The notes under the pieces are model-generated. The model made no database searches. It was not told the DNA's origin and was given only the letters and a program-made list of their open reading frames with translations. Of a stretch of DNA of 37,977 nucleotides, positions 26,662 through 36,420 are shown one piece after another; the stretch's first letter is position 1; each line of letters begins with the position of its first letter. A program made the position numbers and the translations under genes. This stretch comes from Sphingomonas sp. Leaf10 (GTDB lineage Bacteria > Pseudomonadota > Alphaproteobacteria > Sphingomonadales > Sphingomonadaceae). Where the stretch lies: contig NZ_LMKE01000001.1 of assembly GCF_001421245.1 (NCBI RefSeq), forward strand, positions 947,498 through 985,474, given 5' to 3'.

Positions 26662-28024
26662 CGCAAAGCCTCCACCGCTGCTGCGAAGGCGCGGCCGCGC
26701 GCTTCGAAATCGCTATACTGGTCGAACGAGGCGCAAGCCGGCGACAACAGGACGGTGTCGCCGGGTTGCGCGTTGGCCGCGGCGCTTCGGACCGCTGCGT
26801 CGAGGGTGCCGGCATGCTCCACGGGCATGTCGGGGGCCAGCAGTTCGGCAAAGCGTTCGGCGGCGGTGCCGATGGTATAGGCGCGCACGACGTTGCCGAA
26901 ACCGGAACGGCACGCGTCGAGATCGTCGGACTTGGCGAGGCCGCCGACGATCCAGTGGATACGCCGGAACGCGTTGAGCGCGGGCGCGGTCGAATCGGGG
27001 TTCGTCGCCTTGCTGTCGTCGACATAGGCGACGCCGTCCACGTCGGCGACGTGCGCCATGCGGTGCGGGAGCGCGCGGTAGCTTTGCAGGCCGGCGCGAA
27101 TAGTGTCGGCGTCGAGGCCGAGCGCTTCGCAGACGGCGATGGCGGCCAGCGCGTTCTGAGCATTGTGGGGACCGGCGAGTGCGGGGCCGTAGGCGGGCGC
27201 ATCGGCGGGCACGGCGATGCGGGTCGCGTGCGGCAGGGTATCGGCGATCGCGGTCGAGGTCGCATCACCGGTGCCGACGATCGCCGCCCGTCCGGGCAAC
27301 TGCATCGCGAACAACCGCGCCTTCGACGCGGCATAGGCTTCGAACCCGGCATAGCGGTCGAGATGGTCGGGGGTGATATTGAGCAGCACCGCCACGTCGC
27401 AATCGAGGGTGGTGGTCAGGTCGATCTGATAGCTCGACAGTTCGAGGACATAGACGCCGCCGGCGGGCAACGGATCCTGTGCGAGGATCGGCAGGCCGAT
27501 ATTGCCGCCCATCCGCGCGGCGATGTCGGCTTGGGTCAGGATGTGGTGGATCAGTGCGGTGGTGGTCGACTTGCCGTTGGTGCCGGTGATGCCGACGACC
27601 CGGTGCGGCGGCAGGTCGCCGCGGGCCTGTGCGAAGAGTTCGATGTCGCCGATGATGGGTACGCCGCCGGCATATTCGGCGATCGGGTGGCGGTTGAGCG
27701 GTACGCCGGGCGAGACGACGATGCCGTCGAGGTCGTAAACGTCGACAGCGTCCAACGTCATCGGATCGGCAAACACCAAAGCCCCCTCCCCCATGGGGGA
27801 GAGGGTTGGGAGAGGGGGTGCCCCGGGTACTGTCGTCGGAGAGGAAGAAGAAAGCCCCTCTCCCCGCGAGCGGGAAGAGGGAGAAAGGGCGTCGCGCTTT
27901 GCCTCGTCACCGTCCCACGCGACAACGCTCGCGCCACCGGCCAGCAGCGCGCGGACGGTTGCCGCGCCGGAGCGGGCAAGCCCCAGCACCGCGAATTTCT
28001 TCCCCGCCCAGGCGGCAGCGATGA

Positions 28025-28028
<4 letters not shown>
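26658..28028 (-). CDS. murD: UDP-N-acetylmuramoyl-L-alanine--D-glutamate ligase with in-frame repeat insertion
   Basis: MurD adds D-Glu to UDP-MurNAc-L-Ala. The 456-residue protein has [18 protein letters not shown] at the N-terminus, [33 protein letters not shown] (ATP loop), [31 protein letters not shown] and [17 protein letters not shown]. It starts with GTG at 28028, overlapping the mraY stop as GTGA; no upstream ATG fits. Residues ~48-83 (Ser/Pro/Gly-rich, including [15 protein letters not shown]) have no counterpart in MurD of E. coli and are encoded by a palindromic repeat at 27780-27890. They fall in a loop of the UDP-binding N-terminal domain just after VVAWDGDE. All catalytic motifs downstream are intact and in frame, so the enzyme is probably functional. 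Confidence 0.95.
27780..27890. repeat. Palindromic repeat element inserted inside murD
   Basis: This ~110-bp GC-rich block has two palindromes: CCTCCCCC-AT-GGGGGAG near 27784-27801 and CCTCTCCCCGC-GAGCGGG near 27857-27874. They are joined by G-rich spacers (GGGTTGGGAGAGGGGG). Its style matches the intergenic repeats elsewhere in the window and its base composition is unlike the rest of murD. The length added keeps the murD frame open. Confidence 0.8.
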
Positions 28029-29094
<1,066 letters not shown>

Positions 29095-29095
<1 letters not shown>

Positions 29096-30468
29096 CAGTC
29101 CTGGCCCCACAGGTCGGCGACGACCCGCGCCAGCCCCACCCCGTTCGATCCCTTTACGAGTACCGCGTCACCCGGCGACAGCAGGTCCGACAGGACCAGC
29201 GCGGCGGCGGCGGCGTCGGGCACATGGACGCTTTCGACGCGACCCTCAAGCGCCTTGGCAAGGGGCAGCATGCCCTTGCCCACCAACACGGCGCGTGAAA
29301 CGCCCGCTTCGTCGATGGGGACCGCCAGTGCGGCGTGATAGGCGTCGGAGGACTCGCCCAGTTCGCGCATTTCGCCGAGCACCGCGACGCGGCGCTCGGC
29401 GCGTTCGGCGGCCAGCACCTTCAGCGTTGCGCGCATCGAGGCGGGGTTGGCATTGTAGCTTTCGTCGATGACCAGCGCCTCGCCGTCGCCGACCCGGACC
29501 TTGCGCCGCGCGCCACGTCCCGCGAGACCATCGAGATCGGCGAGCGCCAGACCGGCGACGCCGAGGTCACTGCCGAACGCACCGACCGCCGCCATCACCG
29601 CCAGTGAATTGGCGACCCAATGTTCGCCGGGCGGGGCGAGGGTATAGCTGACTTCGCGGTCGCCCAGCCGCGCGGTGACGAAACTGTCGCCGCTCGATAG
29701 CCGGACATGCTCGATCGCGCGCACATCCGCACCGTCGCGAAGCCCGAAGGTGACGATCCGGCCGGCATAGGGCTGCGCCGCGGCGATCAGCGTGTCGCGG
29801 TGCGGGCTGTCAAACGGCACGATCGCGACGCCACCGGGGGTCAGCCCTTCGAAAATCTCGCCCTTGGCGCGAGCGATCGCGTCCTCACCGGTGAAGAATT
29901 CGGTGTGTGCCGGGGCAATGGTCGTGATGATGGCGATGTCGGGGCGGACCAGCCGGGTCAGCTGCGACAGCTCGCCCGCATGGTTCATGCCCATTTCGAG
30001 CACCGCCGCCTGTGTCGTCGCCGGCATCCGGGCGAGGCTGAGCGGCACGCCGGTATGGTTGTTGTAGCTTTTGACCGAGCGATGCGCCTGTCCGAAGGTC
30101 ACACGGTCCAGCGCGGCGAACAGTGCTTCCTTGGTCCCGGTCTTGCCGACCGAACCGGTCACGCCGACGATCCGCCCGGTCACGCGCGCGCGCGCGGCAT
30201 GGGCAAGCTGGTCGAGCGCGACGGCGGTGTCGGGCACCAACACATGCGGCCCGTCGACCGGCCGCGACACCAAAGCCCCCGCCGCCCCCTGCGCAAATGC
30301 CTGCGCGACGAAGCGGTGGCCGTCGGTCGCCTCGCCCGACAGCGCGACGAACAGGTCGCCTGAGCCGACCTCGCGGCTGTCGAACGCTACGCCGTTCGCG
30401 TCGAAGTCGGCGGAGGCGACACCGCCGGTCGCAGCGGCGATCGCTGCCGAGGTCCAGAGCGCCGTCAC
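29095..30468 (-). CDS. murF: UDP-N-acetylmuramoyl-tripeptide--D-alanyl-D-alanine ligase
   Basis: MurF attaches D-Ala-D-Ala to complete the UDP-MurNAc-pentapeptide. The 457-residue protein has [26 protein letters not shown] N-terminal motifs, the ATP loop [49 protein letters not shown], and [17 protein letters not shown]. It begins with GTG at 30468, with GGAGAGG about 6-12 bp upstream. The 183-bp spacer from murE is unusual for this cluster and is filled by inverted repeats. Confidence 0.96.
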
Positions 30469-30496
30469 AAGCCCCTCTCCGACAAAGCATCGCGCC

Positions 30497-30540
30497 GGTC
30501 ATGCCCCCGGCATGACCTAAACAGTGCGGGGTACTGTTTA
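30497..30540. repeat. Two adjacent perfect inverted repeats between murE and murF
   Basis: GGTCATGCC (30497-30505) and GGCATGACC (30509-30517) form a 9-bp hairpin with a CCC loop. TAAACAGT (30518-30525) and ACTGTTTA (30533-30540) form an 8-bp hairpin directly next to it. On the minus (transcribed) strand no T run follows, so a simple terminator is unlikely. Confidence 0.7.
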
Positions 30541-30549
30541 CCCGAAGCT

Positions 30550-30640
30550 GGGTTGGGGTGGGTCGGGTTCCGCATCAGGCGGACGCCGGCATCACTCGCC
30601 GACCAACCCACCCCCAGCCCCTCCCTTTCAGGGAGGGGAG
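30550..30640. repeat. Repeat element copy in the murE-murF spacer
   Basis: The right part (30599-30640) contains ACCCACCCCCAGCCCC followed by the palindrome CTCCCTTTCAGGGAG. The left part (30550-30566) is a partial inverted copy (GGGTTGGGGTGGGTCGG). The right part closely resembles the repeats flanking the DUF559 gene at 37498-37539 and 37911-37951, so it is probably a member of the same family. Confidence 0.75.
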
Positions 30641-30651
30641 GATGCTGGACA

Positions 30652-32067
30652 TCAGCCCGCACAGTCACGCGCCACCTGCACGTCGTCGAAGGGCAGGATC
30701 ATATCGCCGACGATCTGGCCTTGTTCATGCCCCTTGCCCGCGATCAGCACGATGTCGCCGGTCTGCGCCATGTCGCACGCTGCGCGGATCGCGGCGCGGC
30801 GGTCGCCGATCTCGGTCGCATTCGGCGCGCCCTCCAGCACCTGCGCGCGGATCGTGGCGGCGTCTTCGGTACGGGGATTGTCGTCGGTGACGATCGCGAC
30901 ATCGCCATGGGTCGCGACGACCTCCCCCATCGGCGCGCGTTTGCCGGTGTCGCGGTCGCCGCCCGCACCGAACACGACGATCAGCCGCCCTTCGGCATGC
31001 GGACGCAGCGCGGCGATGGCCGCCTCCAACGCGTCGGGGGTATGGGCATAATCGACATAGACCGGCGCGCCATTGGGCAGGATCACCGCCCGCTCCAGTC
31101 GCCCGCGTACCGGCTGCAACCGCGCCAGTCCGGCCAGCGTCGCAGCGAGCGTGCCTCCGGTCGCCAACACGAGGCCGGCGGCGGTCAGTGCGTTCGCCGC
31201 CTGATAGGCACCGATCAGTGGCAGTTGCACCTTGTGCGCCTGCCCCTCGGCCTCGATCGTCAGCGTCTGGCCGAGCAGGCTCGGCTCGCGCGCGGTCAGG
31301 CGGAGCGTATCGCCATGTTCGCCGACGGTGATGAGCGCATTGCCGCGCACGCGCGCCAGATCGATCACCCGGTCGGCATGGGGATCGTCGACCCACACCA
31401 CCGCCGTCCCGTCATCGGCCAGCATTTCGGCGAACAGCCGCAGCTTGGCGGTCAGATAGGTCGCCATGTCGCCATGATAGTCGAGGTGATCGCGGCTGAG
31501 ATTGGTGAAGGCGGCGGCGCGGACCGGCAGCCCTTCGGTGCGATATTGCGCCAGGCCGTGGCTCGATGCCTCGAACGCGACATGGGTCACGCCTTCGCGC
31601 GCCAGCCCGGCGACATTCGACAGGAAGGTGACGATGTCGGGCGTGGTCAGCCCGGTGGTAACGCGTTCATCGGCGGTGGTGACGCCCAGCGTGCCGATCG
31701 ACGCGGCATGATGCCCCTGCATACGCCAAAGCTGGCGCACCATTTCGACGGTGCTGGTCTTGCCGTTGGTGCCGGTGACTGCAACGCAGGTCGGCGGAAA
31801 CGGCGCGAAGAATTGCGCGGCGGCGCGGGCGAACGCCTCACGCGGATCGCGCGCCGCGATGTGGACCGCACCCTCGACGACCGCTTCGGGGCGGGCGACG
31901 ATGGCGACCGCCCCGGCGGCGATGGCGGCGGGAATATAGTCCTCACCATTGACCCTCGCCCCTTCGAACGCCCCGAACACGGTGCCCGGCGCGACCTTAC
32001 GATGGTCGATCGCAAACCCCGTGACGGTCTGCGGTTCGTCACCGCCGGTAATCGTTCCCAATTTCAT
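30652..32067 (-). CDS. murE: UDP-N-acetylmuramoyl-L-alanyl-D-glutamate--2,6-diaminopimelate ligase
   Basis: MurE adds the third amino acid of the stem peptide. The 471-residue protein has FAIDHRKVAPGTVFGAFEG, the ATP loop CVAVTGTNGKTSTVEMVRQL, TTPDIVTFLSNV, FEASSHGLAQYRTEGL, NLSRDHLDYHGDMATY and VYVDYAHTPDALEAAI. VTDDNPRTED carries the DNPR motif that selects meso-diaminopimelate. It starts with ATG, overlapping ftsI by 4 bp. Confidence 0.97.
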   Translation of the reverse strand: MKLGTITGGDEPQTVTGFAIDHRKVAPGTVFGAFEGARVNGEDYIPAAIAAGAVAIVARPEAVVEGAVHIAARDPREAFARAAAQFFAPFPPTCVAVTGTNGKTSTVEMVRQLWRMQGHHAASIGTLGVTTADERVTTGLTTPDIVTFLSNVAGLAREGVTHVAFEASSHGLAQYRTEGLPVRAAAFTNLSRDHLDYHGDMATYLTAKLRLFAEMLADDGTAVVWVDDPHADRVIDLARVRGNALITVGEHGDTLRLTAREPSLLGQTLTIEAEGQAHKVQLPLIGAYQAANALTAAGLVLATGGTLAATLAGLARLQPVRGRLERAVILPNGAPVYVDYAHTPDALEAAIAALRPHAEGRLIVVFGAGGDRDTGKRAPMGEVVATHGDVAIVTDDNPRTEDAATIRAQVLEGAPNATEIGDRRAAIRAACDMAQTGDIVLIAGKGHEQGQIVGDMILPFDDVQVARDCAG

Positions 32068-33779
32068 TCCACGTTCGCCAGCTTCTTCGCGTCACCCGGC
32101 GCGCGCCACAGCAGCTCGCGCAATCCGGCGACGTCGATATCGGCATTGGCGCTGGGAATCACCCCCAACAATGGGCCGGTGCGCGAGATGACGCGGCTGA
32201 CGACCGGTGCGGCGGTCCATGCCGCGCTGGTGAAGCCGAAGGTTTCCTTCGTCCCCTTCGGGCTGTCGAGCATCGCGATCACGACATAGCGCGGACGATC
32301 CATCGGAAAGACCGCGGCGAAGGTCGAAACGTTGATCTTCTTCGAATAGCCGCCGCCCGCGCCGACCGTCTCGGCGGTGCCGGTCTTGCCACCGACGCGG
32401 AAGCCGGGCGCCTCCGCCTTGCGGCCGGTGCCGTCGGTGACGATCAGGCGCAGCAACGCGCGCATCTTGGCACTGGTCGCTTCCGAAAACACGCGGCGGC
32501 CGGCGGGGGCCTGTCCCGGTTTCAGCTTCATCAGCGTCGCCGGACGCCAGATGCCGCCATTGACCAGCGCGGCATAGGCGCTGGCGAGGTGCAGCGGAGT
32601 AACCGCAATGCCGTGACCGAAGGCCGTGGTCATCGTCGTCGTCCGACCCCAGTAATGCGGCCAGATGGGGCGCGACTTTTCGACCTCCAGATCGGGTGCC
32701 GCGTCGAAGTGCAGCGAGCGGAACAGCTTTTCCATCCGCGCCTGCCCCATTTCGTCGGCGATACGTGCAGTACCGATGTTCGAGGAATGGACGAGGATTT
32801 CTGGCACGTTCATCCAGCGCTTCTGCGCGTGATCGTCGCGGATGCGGAAACCCGCGACGCGCAGCGGCTCGGTCGCATCATAACGCTTCGACAGCGACGG
32901 CACGACGCCGTCGTCAAGTGCTGCCGCCATGGTCAGCGGTTTGAACGCCGATCCCAGTTCGTACACGCCCTGCGTCACCAGGTTCATCTGACCAGTGTTC
33001 GCCGTGACGTGATTGGGGTTGAAGGTCGGCAGCGAAGTCATCGCGATGACTTCACCGGTATCGCTGTCGAGGACGATACCGCCCGCGCCGCGCGCCTGGA
33101 ACACCGCCATGGCGTTGGCGAGTTCGCTTTCCAGCGCCGCCTGCACCCGCGTGTCGAGGCTGAGCGCGACCGGGCGCCCACGCTCGGCCGGGTCGACCAG
33201 CCGCGTGTTCAGGAACTTCTCCATGCCGCGCACGCCGCGACCGTCCATGTCGAGATAACCGAGCGCATGCGCCGCCATCGCGCTTTGCGGATAGAGGCGT
33301 TCGGGTTCGCGGCCGAGCGCGATGCCCGGCTCGCCCAGCGCATTCACCTGCTGCACCAATTCGGGCAGCGCGCGACGGCGCAGATAGACGAAGCTGCGGT
33401 CGAGGTTGAGCTGCGCGTAATAATAGCCGACGTCATGATCGGGCATCAGCGCGGCGAGTTGTTCCGCCAATTGCCGTTTGTCGCCGATCACCTTGTCCGG
33501 GCGCACCGCGATCGACCATGCGTCGATGGTGCGGGCCAGCGGCGCGCCGTTGCGGTCGACCAGATCGCCACGCAGCGGCACCAGCGCCGATTCTGCCGCG
33601 ATCGCCGAACGCGGTTCGGCCATGACGCCCAGCAGCATCAGCCGCACGAGGATCGCCGCCACCCCTGCCGCGAACAGCAGCATCAACACCATCAGCCGGT
33701 AATGGGCGATGTTCACCAGCGTATGGCGCGCGCCATCGGCACGCTGCTGGTTGAGCGGAGGGGCGACGACGACGATCAC
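32064..33779 (-). CDS. ftsI: Septal penicillin-binding protein (class B transpeptidase)
   Basis: FtsI (PBP3) crosslinks septal peptidoglycan. The 571-residue protein has a short cytoplasmic start, one membrane helix around residues 28-52 (MVLMLLFAAGVAAILVRLML), a dimerisation domain with RGDLVDRNGAPLARTI and GVRGMEKFLNTRLVD, and the transpeptidase domain. That domain carries the active Ser in GSAFKPLT (SxxK), the HSSNIGTARIADEMG (SxN) motif and RVGGKTGTAETVG (KTG). The C-terminus carries GVIPSANADIDVAGLRELL. It overlaps ftsL by 4 bp. Confidence 0.97.
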   Translation of the reverse strand: MIVVVAPPLNQQRADGARHTLVNIAHYRLMVLMLLFAAGVAAILVRLMLLGVMAEPRSAIAAESALVPLRGDLVDRNGAPLARTIDAWSIAVRPDKVIGDKRQLAEQLAALMPDHDVGYYYAQLNLDRSFVYLRRRALPELVQQVNALGEPGIALGREPERLYPQSAMAAHALGYLDMDGRGVRGMEKFLNTRLVDPAERGRPVALSLDTRVQAALESELANAMAVFQARGAGGIVLDSDTGEVIAMTSLPTFNPNHVTANTGQMNLVTQGVYELGSAFKPLTMAAALDDGVVPSLSKRYDATEPLRVAGFRIRDDHAQKRWMNVPEILVHSSNIGTARIADEMGQARMEKLFRSLHFDAAPDLEVEKSRPIWPHYWGRTTTMTTAFGHGIAVTPLHLASAYAALVNGGIWRPATLMKLKPGQAPAGRRVFSEATSAKMRALLRLIVTDGTGRKAEAPGFRVGGKTGTAETVGAGGGYSKKINVSTFAAVFPMDRPRYVVIAMLDSPKGTKETFGFTSAAWTAAPVVSRVISRTGPLLGVIPSANADIDVAGLRELLWRAPGDAKKLANVE

Positions 33780-34357
33780 GGGCGAGCGGCTTCCTTGCGG
33801 GCGGAACGGGCCAGATCGGCCATCGTCGCGTCGCTTAGCAGGGTTCGGTCGAGCATCGCCACCGCCCGCGCCTTGGCCGGGATCACGTCCGCCTTGGCGG
33901 TCTGTACCGGACCGACCGGCTTGACGGTGCGGGCGGGTTCAGCCTTGGCCGGCGTCGGTGCGGCGACCGGGGTGGCGGCGGAAAGGGCTGGTTCGGGCGT
34001 CGGGGGTGCGAGTTCCATCGGCGCGCTCGGCACGACATAGGCGAGCGCGACATTTCCGCCCTCGGTCCGGCCGGGCAGCGACGCCAACTGATGTTCGCCG
34101 CCGACATATTGTTCGGCGCGCGGCGCGGCGAGTGCCAGCACGTCGCCGTTCCAGCGTTCGAGCTGGGCCATGTTCGCGCGGGTGTCGAATTCGGTTTCGA
34201 GCGCGCGGATATCCTTGCGCGCCTGCACGATCGATCGCTCGACCGCCTCGACCCGGCCGCGCTCGGCCGCTCCCTGCGAGATGACGAGGTAGAAGGCGGG
34301 CGCCATCACGCCGATCGCCACTAGCTTGCCCAACGTTCCGAACCCGAACGCACCCAT
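33776..34357 (-). CDS. ftsL: Cell division protein FtsL-like
   Basis: The position between rsmH and ftsI and the architecture fit FtsL: a short N-terminus, one membrane helix (about residues 10-28, LGKLVAIGVMAPAFYLVISQ), then a coiled-coil-like segment (RVEAVERSIVQARKDIRALE) and DTRANMAQLERWNGDVLAL-like sequence similar to the FtsL C-terminal helix. The 193-residue protein is longer than usual because a Pro/Ala-rich tail of ~80 residues follows. FtsL sequences are poorly conserved, so the call rests mostly on context. The ATG at 34357 shares one base with the rsmH stop (TGATG). Confidence 0.85.
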   Translation of the reverse strand: MGAFGFGTLGKLVAIGVMAPAFYLVISQGAAERGRVEAVERSIVQARKDIRALETEFDTRANMAQLERWNGDVLALAAPRAEQYVGGEHQLASLPGRTEGGNVALAYVVPSAPMELAPPTPEPALSAATPVAAPTPAKAEPARTVKPVGPVQTAKADVIPAKARAVAMLDRTLLSDATMADLARSARKEAARP

Positions 34358-35307
34358 CACATCGCACTCCCGTTCGTACTCCACGGCGCGGACGCCGTGC
34401 GAAGGCCCACGCGCAACGTCGCCGAACGCGCACGCGGATTGATCGTCACTTCTTCGTCATTCGGCCGCACCGCCTTGGCGATGTTCCCGAAACTGGGCGC
34501 CGGCCCCTGCACCACCAACGGGCGGTGCCGCGAACCGGCAGGCATCGCCCCGCCGCGTGTCCGCAGGAACCGCTTCACGATGCGGTCCTCGAGGCTGTGG
34601 AAGCTGACCACCGACAGTCGTCCGCCCGGCCGCAACACCCGCTCCGCCGCATCCAACCCGGCGGTCAGCTCGCCCAGTTCGTCGTTCAGGTGGATGCGAA
34701 TCGCCTGAAACGCGCGGGTTGCAGGATCCTTCTTCTCATGCGGACGATGGCCGAGTGCCCGACGCACGACGGCGGCCAGTTCGCCGGTGCGCTCCAGCGG
34801 CCGCGCGCCGACGATGAAGTTCGCGACGCGGCGGTGGCGCGGCTCCTCGCCATAGCGGTCGAGCACGTCCGAAATCTCGGCCTCGTCGGCAGTGTTGAGC
34901 CATTCGGCGGCGGTCATGCCCTCCCGGCTCATCCGCATGTCGAGCGGGCCATCCGATTGAAAGGAAAAGCCGCGATCGGCCTGATCGAGCTGCATCGACG
35001 ACACGCCGATATCCATGACGACCCCGTCGACCGCGTCAATGCCGCGCGCCGCCAATTCGCCCGCCATCGCCGAAAAAGGCGCCTCGATCAGCAGCAGCCG
35101 GTCGCCCGCTTCGTCGAGAAGCGGCTTGGCGGCGGCATGCGCGGTCGGATCGCGGTCGAACGCGATGACCCGCGCGCCAGCGGCAAGCATGGCGCGGGTA
35201 TAGCCGCCCGCACCGAACGTCGCGTCGACATGCGTCTCGCCCGGCTGGATCGCCAGCGCCGCGACCGCTTCGGTCAGCAGGACCGGGATATGCGGAGCGG
35301 CGGTCAT
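34357..35307 (-). CDS. rsmH: 16S rRNA (cytosine(1402)-N4)-methyltransferase
   Basis: RsmH (MraW) methylates N4 of C1402 in 16S rRNA. The 316-residue protein begins [19 protein letters not shown] and has the SAM-binding [38 protein letters not shown], the helical insertion with [20 protein letters not shown], and [19 protein letters not shown]. The ATG at 35307 overlaps the mraZ stop by 4 bp. The long upstream open frame is antisense-like and ignored. Confidence 0.97.
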   Translation of the reverse strand: MTAAPHIPVLLTEAVAALAIQPGETHVDATFGAGGYTRAMLAAGARVIAFDRDPTAHAAAKPLLDEAGDRLLLIEAPFSAMAGELAARGIDAVDGVVMDIGVSSMQLDQADRGFSFQSDGPLDMRMSREGMTAAEWLNTADEAEISDVLDRYGEEPRHRRVANFIVGARPLERTGELAAVVRRALGHRPHEKKDPATRAFQAIRIHLNDELGELTAGLDAAERVLRPGGRLSVVSFHSLEDRIVKRFLRTRGGAMPAGSRHRPLVVQGPAPSFGNIAKAVRPNDEEVTINPRARSATLRVGLRTASAPWSTNGSAM

Positions 35308-35774
35308 TGCAGCCCCTTCTCTTCCATCAGGAATTCGCACAGCTCGCGCGTGTCGGCGTCGATCTCGGTATCGGCGATCAGGGTGAACGGGTCCCAGATG
35401 TTGAAGGTGTCGCCGCGCCCGTGGAAGAACGCCCATTTGTCGATCTTCGCGCGGCGGCGATAGAAGGTCGGCAGCACGAAGCGGCCGGCACTGTCGAACG
35501 GCGCCGATTCGAGGTTACCGAACGCCTTGCCCGCAACGTTGTAGTCGGTGTCGACATCCTCGTCGCTGCCCTGCGGCCGGCGCGAATACAGAATCTTCGG
35601 CCAGGCGGTATCGAACGCACTGAGACAGACATGCTTGCCGTGGCGCTTGATCAGGAGTTCGCGGGCGTCGGCATTCTTCTCCAGCACCGAGCGCAGCTTG
35701 GCAGGCACTGCGACGCGACCCTTCGCGTCGACCGCCTGTAGCCCGTAGCTCAGGTAGAGTTCCCTGTCCGACAC
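35304..35774 (-). CDS. mraZ: Transcriptional regulator MraZ
   Basis: MraZ is an AbrB-like DNA-binding protein that represses its own dcw operon in E. coli. The 156-residue protein has two repeats of the fold: [20 protein letters not shown] near the start and [20 protein letters not shown] later, both with the family's D-x-x-G-R. It begins with GTG at 35774, with AGGGG about 5 bp upstream; an ATG two bases earlier is out of frame. It is the first gene of the cluster. Four TGGG repeats lie 122-155 bp upstream. Confidence 0.96.
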   Translation of the reverse strand: MSDRELYLSYGLQAVDAKGRVAVPAKLRSVLEKNADARELLIKRHGKHVCLSAFDTAWPKILYSRRPQGSDEDVDTDYNVAGKAFGNLESAPFDSAGRFVLPTFYRRRAKIDKWAFFHGRGDTFNIWDPFTLIADTEIDADTRELCEFLMEEKGLQ

Positions 35775-36130
35775 ATCGCCCCTGTTCGGTCACGCAGGAG
35801 AAGCGTCGCGCCCGGCAAATACGCGCCGCGCGAGAAGATTCGACGATCCCAGGACCTGCCCCCTGTGACGGTTAAAGAAGTACCAAAAGTACACATGGGT
35901 CACAATGGGCGAAGTTGGGTGAAGATGGGATTTTACCCCACCTGACGGCCATTTTATGGGCTGTACGTTGTTTGTTCACCCATTGATGTACGTCAATTCC
36001 ACATGAACGAACGGGACCGCCCGCCACAGGCGCGCGGAACGAATAGGCAGGCATGGGATGAGACCCCCGATAGGGTGCCAAACGCCTGACTCGACATCGA
36101 TCTTTGGAAATCAGCGCCGCGTGGGCGCAA
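35775..36130. other. Intergenic region upstream of mraZ
   Basis: This 356-bp gap lies between mraZ and the small membrane protein gene. Besides the TGGG repeats it holds a near-palindrome TTGATGTACGTCAA (35983-35996) and GTAC-CAAAA-GTAC (near 35880). Both could be operator sites. I see no gene, RNA or clear terminator in the rest. Confidence 0.6.
35896..35930. promoter_or_regulatory. Probable MraZ operator (TGGG direct repeats)
   Basis: TGGG occurs at 35896, 35906, 35916 and 35926, exactly 10 bp apart. This is the pattern of the MraZ site of E. coli, which is TGGGN repeated with 5-bp spacers in the mraZ promoter. The repeats read on the plus strand, while mraZ reads minus. A weak promoter-like pair on the minus strand (TTGTGA, then TACTTC 17 bp on) overlaps this block, so bound MraZ could block it. 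The promoter is speculative. Confidence 0.75.
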
Positions 36131-36409
36131 TCAGGGCGCTTCGGGAGCCGTCGCGTTATTGCCGGGCGCGGTGCCCGGGGAAATGCCCAGTTCGGCCAGC
36201 GGTTCGTCGGGATTGCTGGCGGTCAGGTTCGCCAGCGCGACGTTGGCCGATTCCTCGACCGAGGTAACGTCCTCACCAATCGGCGCTTCGTCGATCGCCG
36301 AACGGAACAGGGCGCTGGCAAGCACGATCAGGAACACGACCAGCACCAGACCGGTCGCGCCGACGCGCAGGCGTTGCAGCAGTTGCGATTGATCCGACCG
36401 TGGCAACAT
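36131..36409 (-). CDS. Small single-pass membrane protein of unknown function
   Basis: The 92-residue product starts [20 protein letters not shown], has one strongly hydrophobic helix (GLVLVVFLIVLASALF) at about residues 20-36, then an acidic, Asn/Pro/Ala-rich tail (EDVTSVEESANVALANL), probably periplasmic. It begins 11 bp after the cysK stop on the same strand, so the two are probably co-transcribed. The ribosome site is weak, and longer starts (to 36607) would overlap cysK deeply and look like antisense. Family not recognised. Confidence 0.7.
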   Translation of the reverse strand: MLPRSDQSQLLQRLRVGATGLVLVVFLIVLASALFRSAIDEAPIGEDVTSVEESANVALANLTASNPDEPLAELGISPGTAPGNNATAPEAP

Positions 36410-36420
36410 TCGGAAGGGTG

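Noticed and set aside
30497..30540. Terminator between murE and murF
   Set aside because: Neither hairpin is followed by a T run on the transcribed strand, and termination would cut off essential genes.
35774..35776. ATG two bases upstream of the mraZ GTG
   Set aside because: It is out of frame with the conserved MraZ sequence, and the GTG at 35774 gives the expected N-terminus.
35896..35930. CRISPR-like array
   Set aside because: Units are only 10 bp with 4 conserved bases and no spacers of CRISPR size. The MraZ operator explains them.
35775..36130. CtrA site (TTAA-N7-TTAA) upstream of mraZ
   Set aside because: A single TTAA half-site was found near 35872 but no partner at the right distance.
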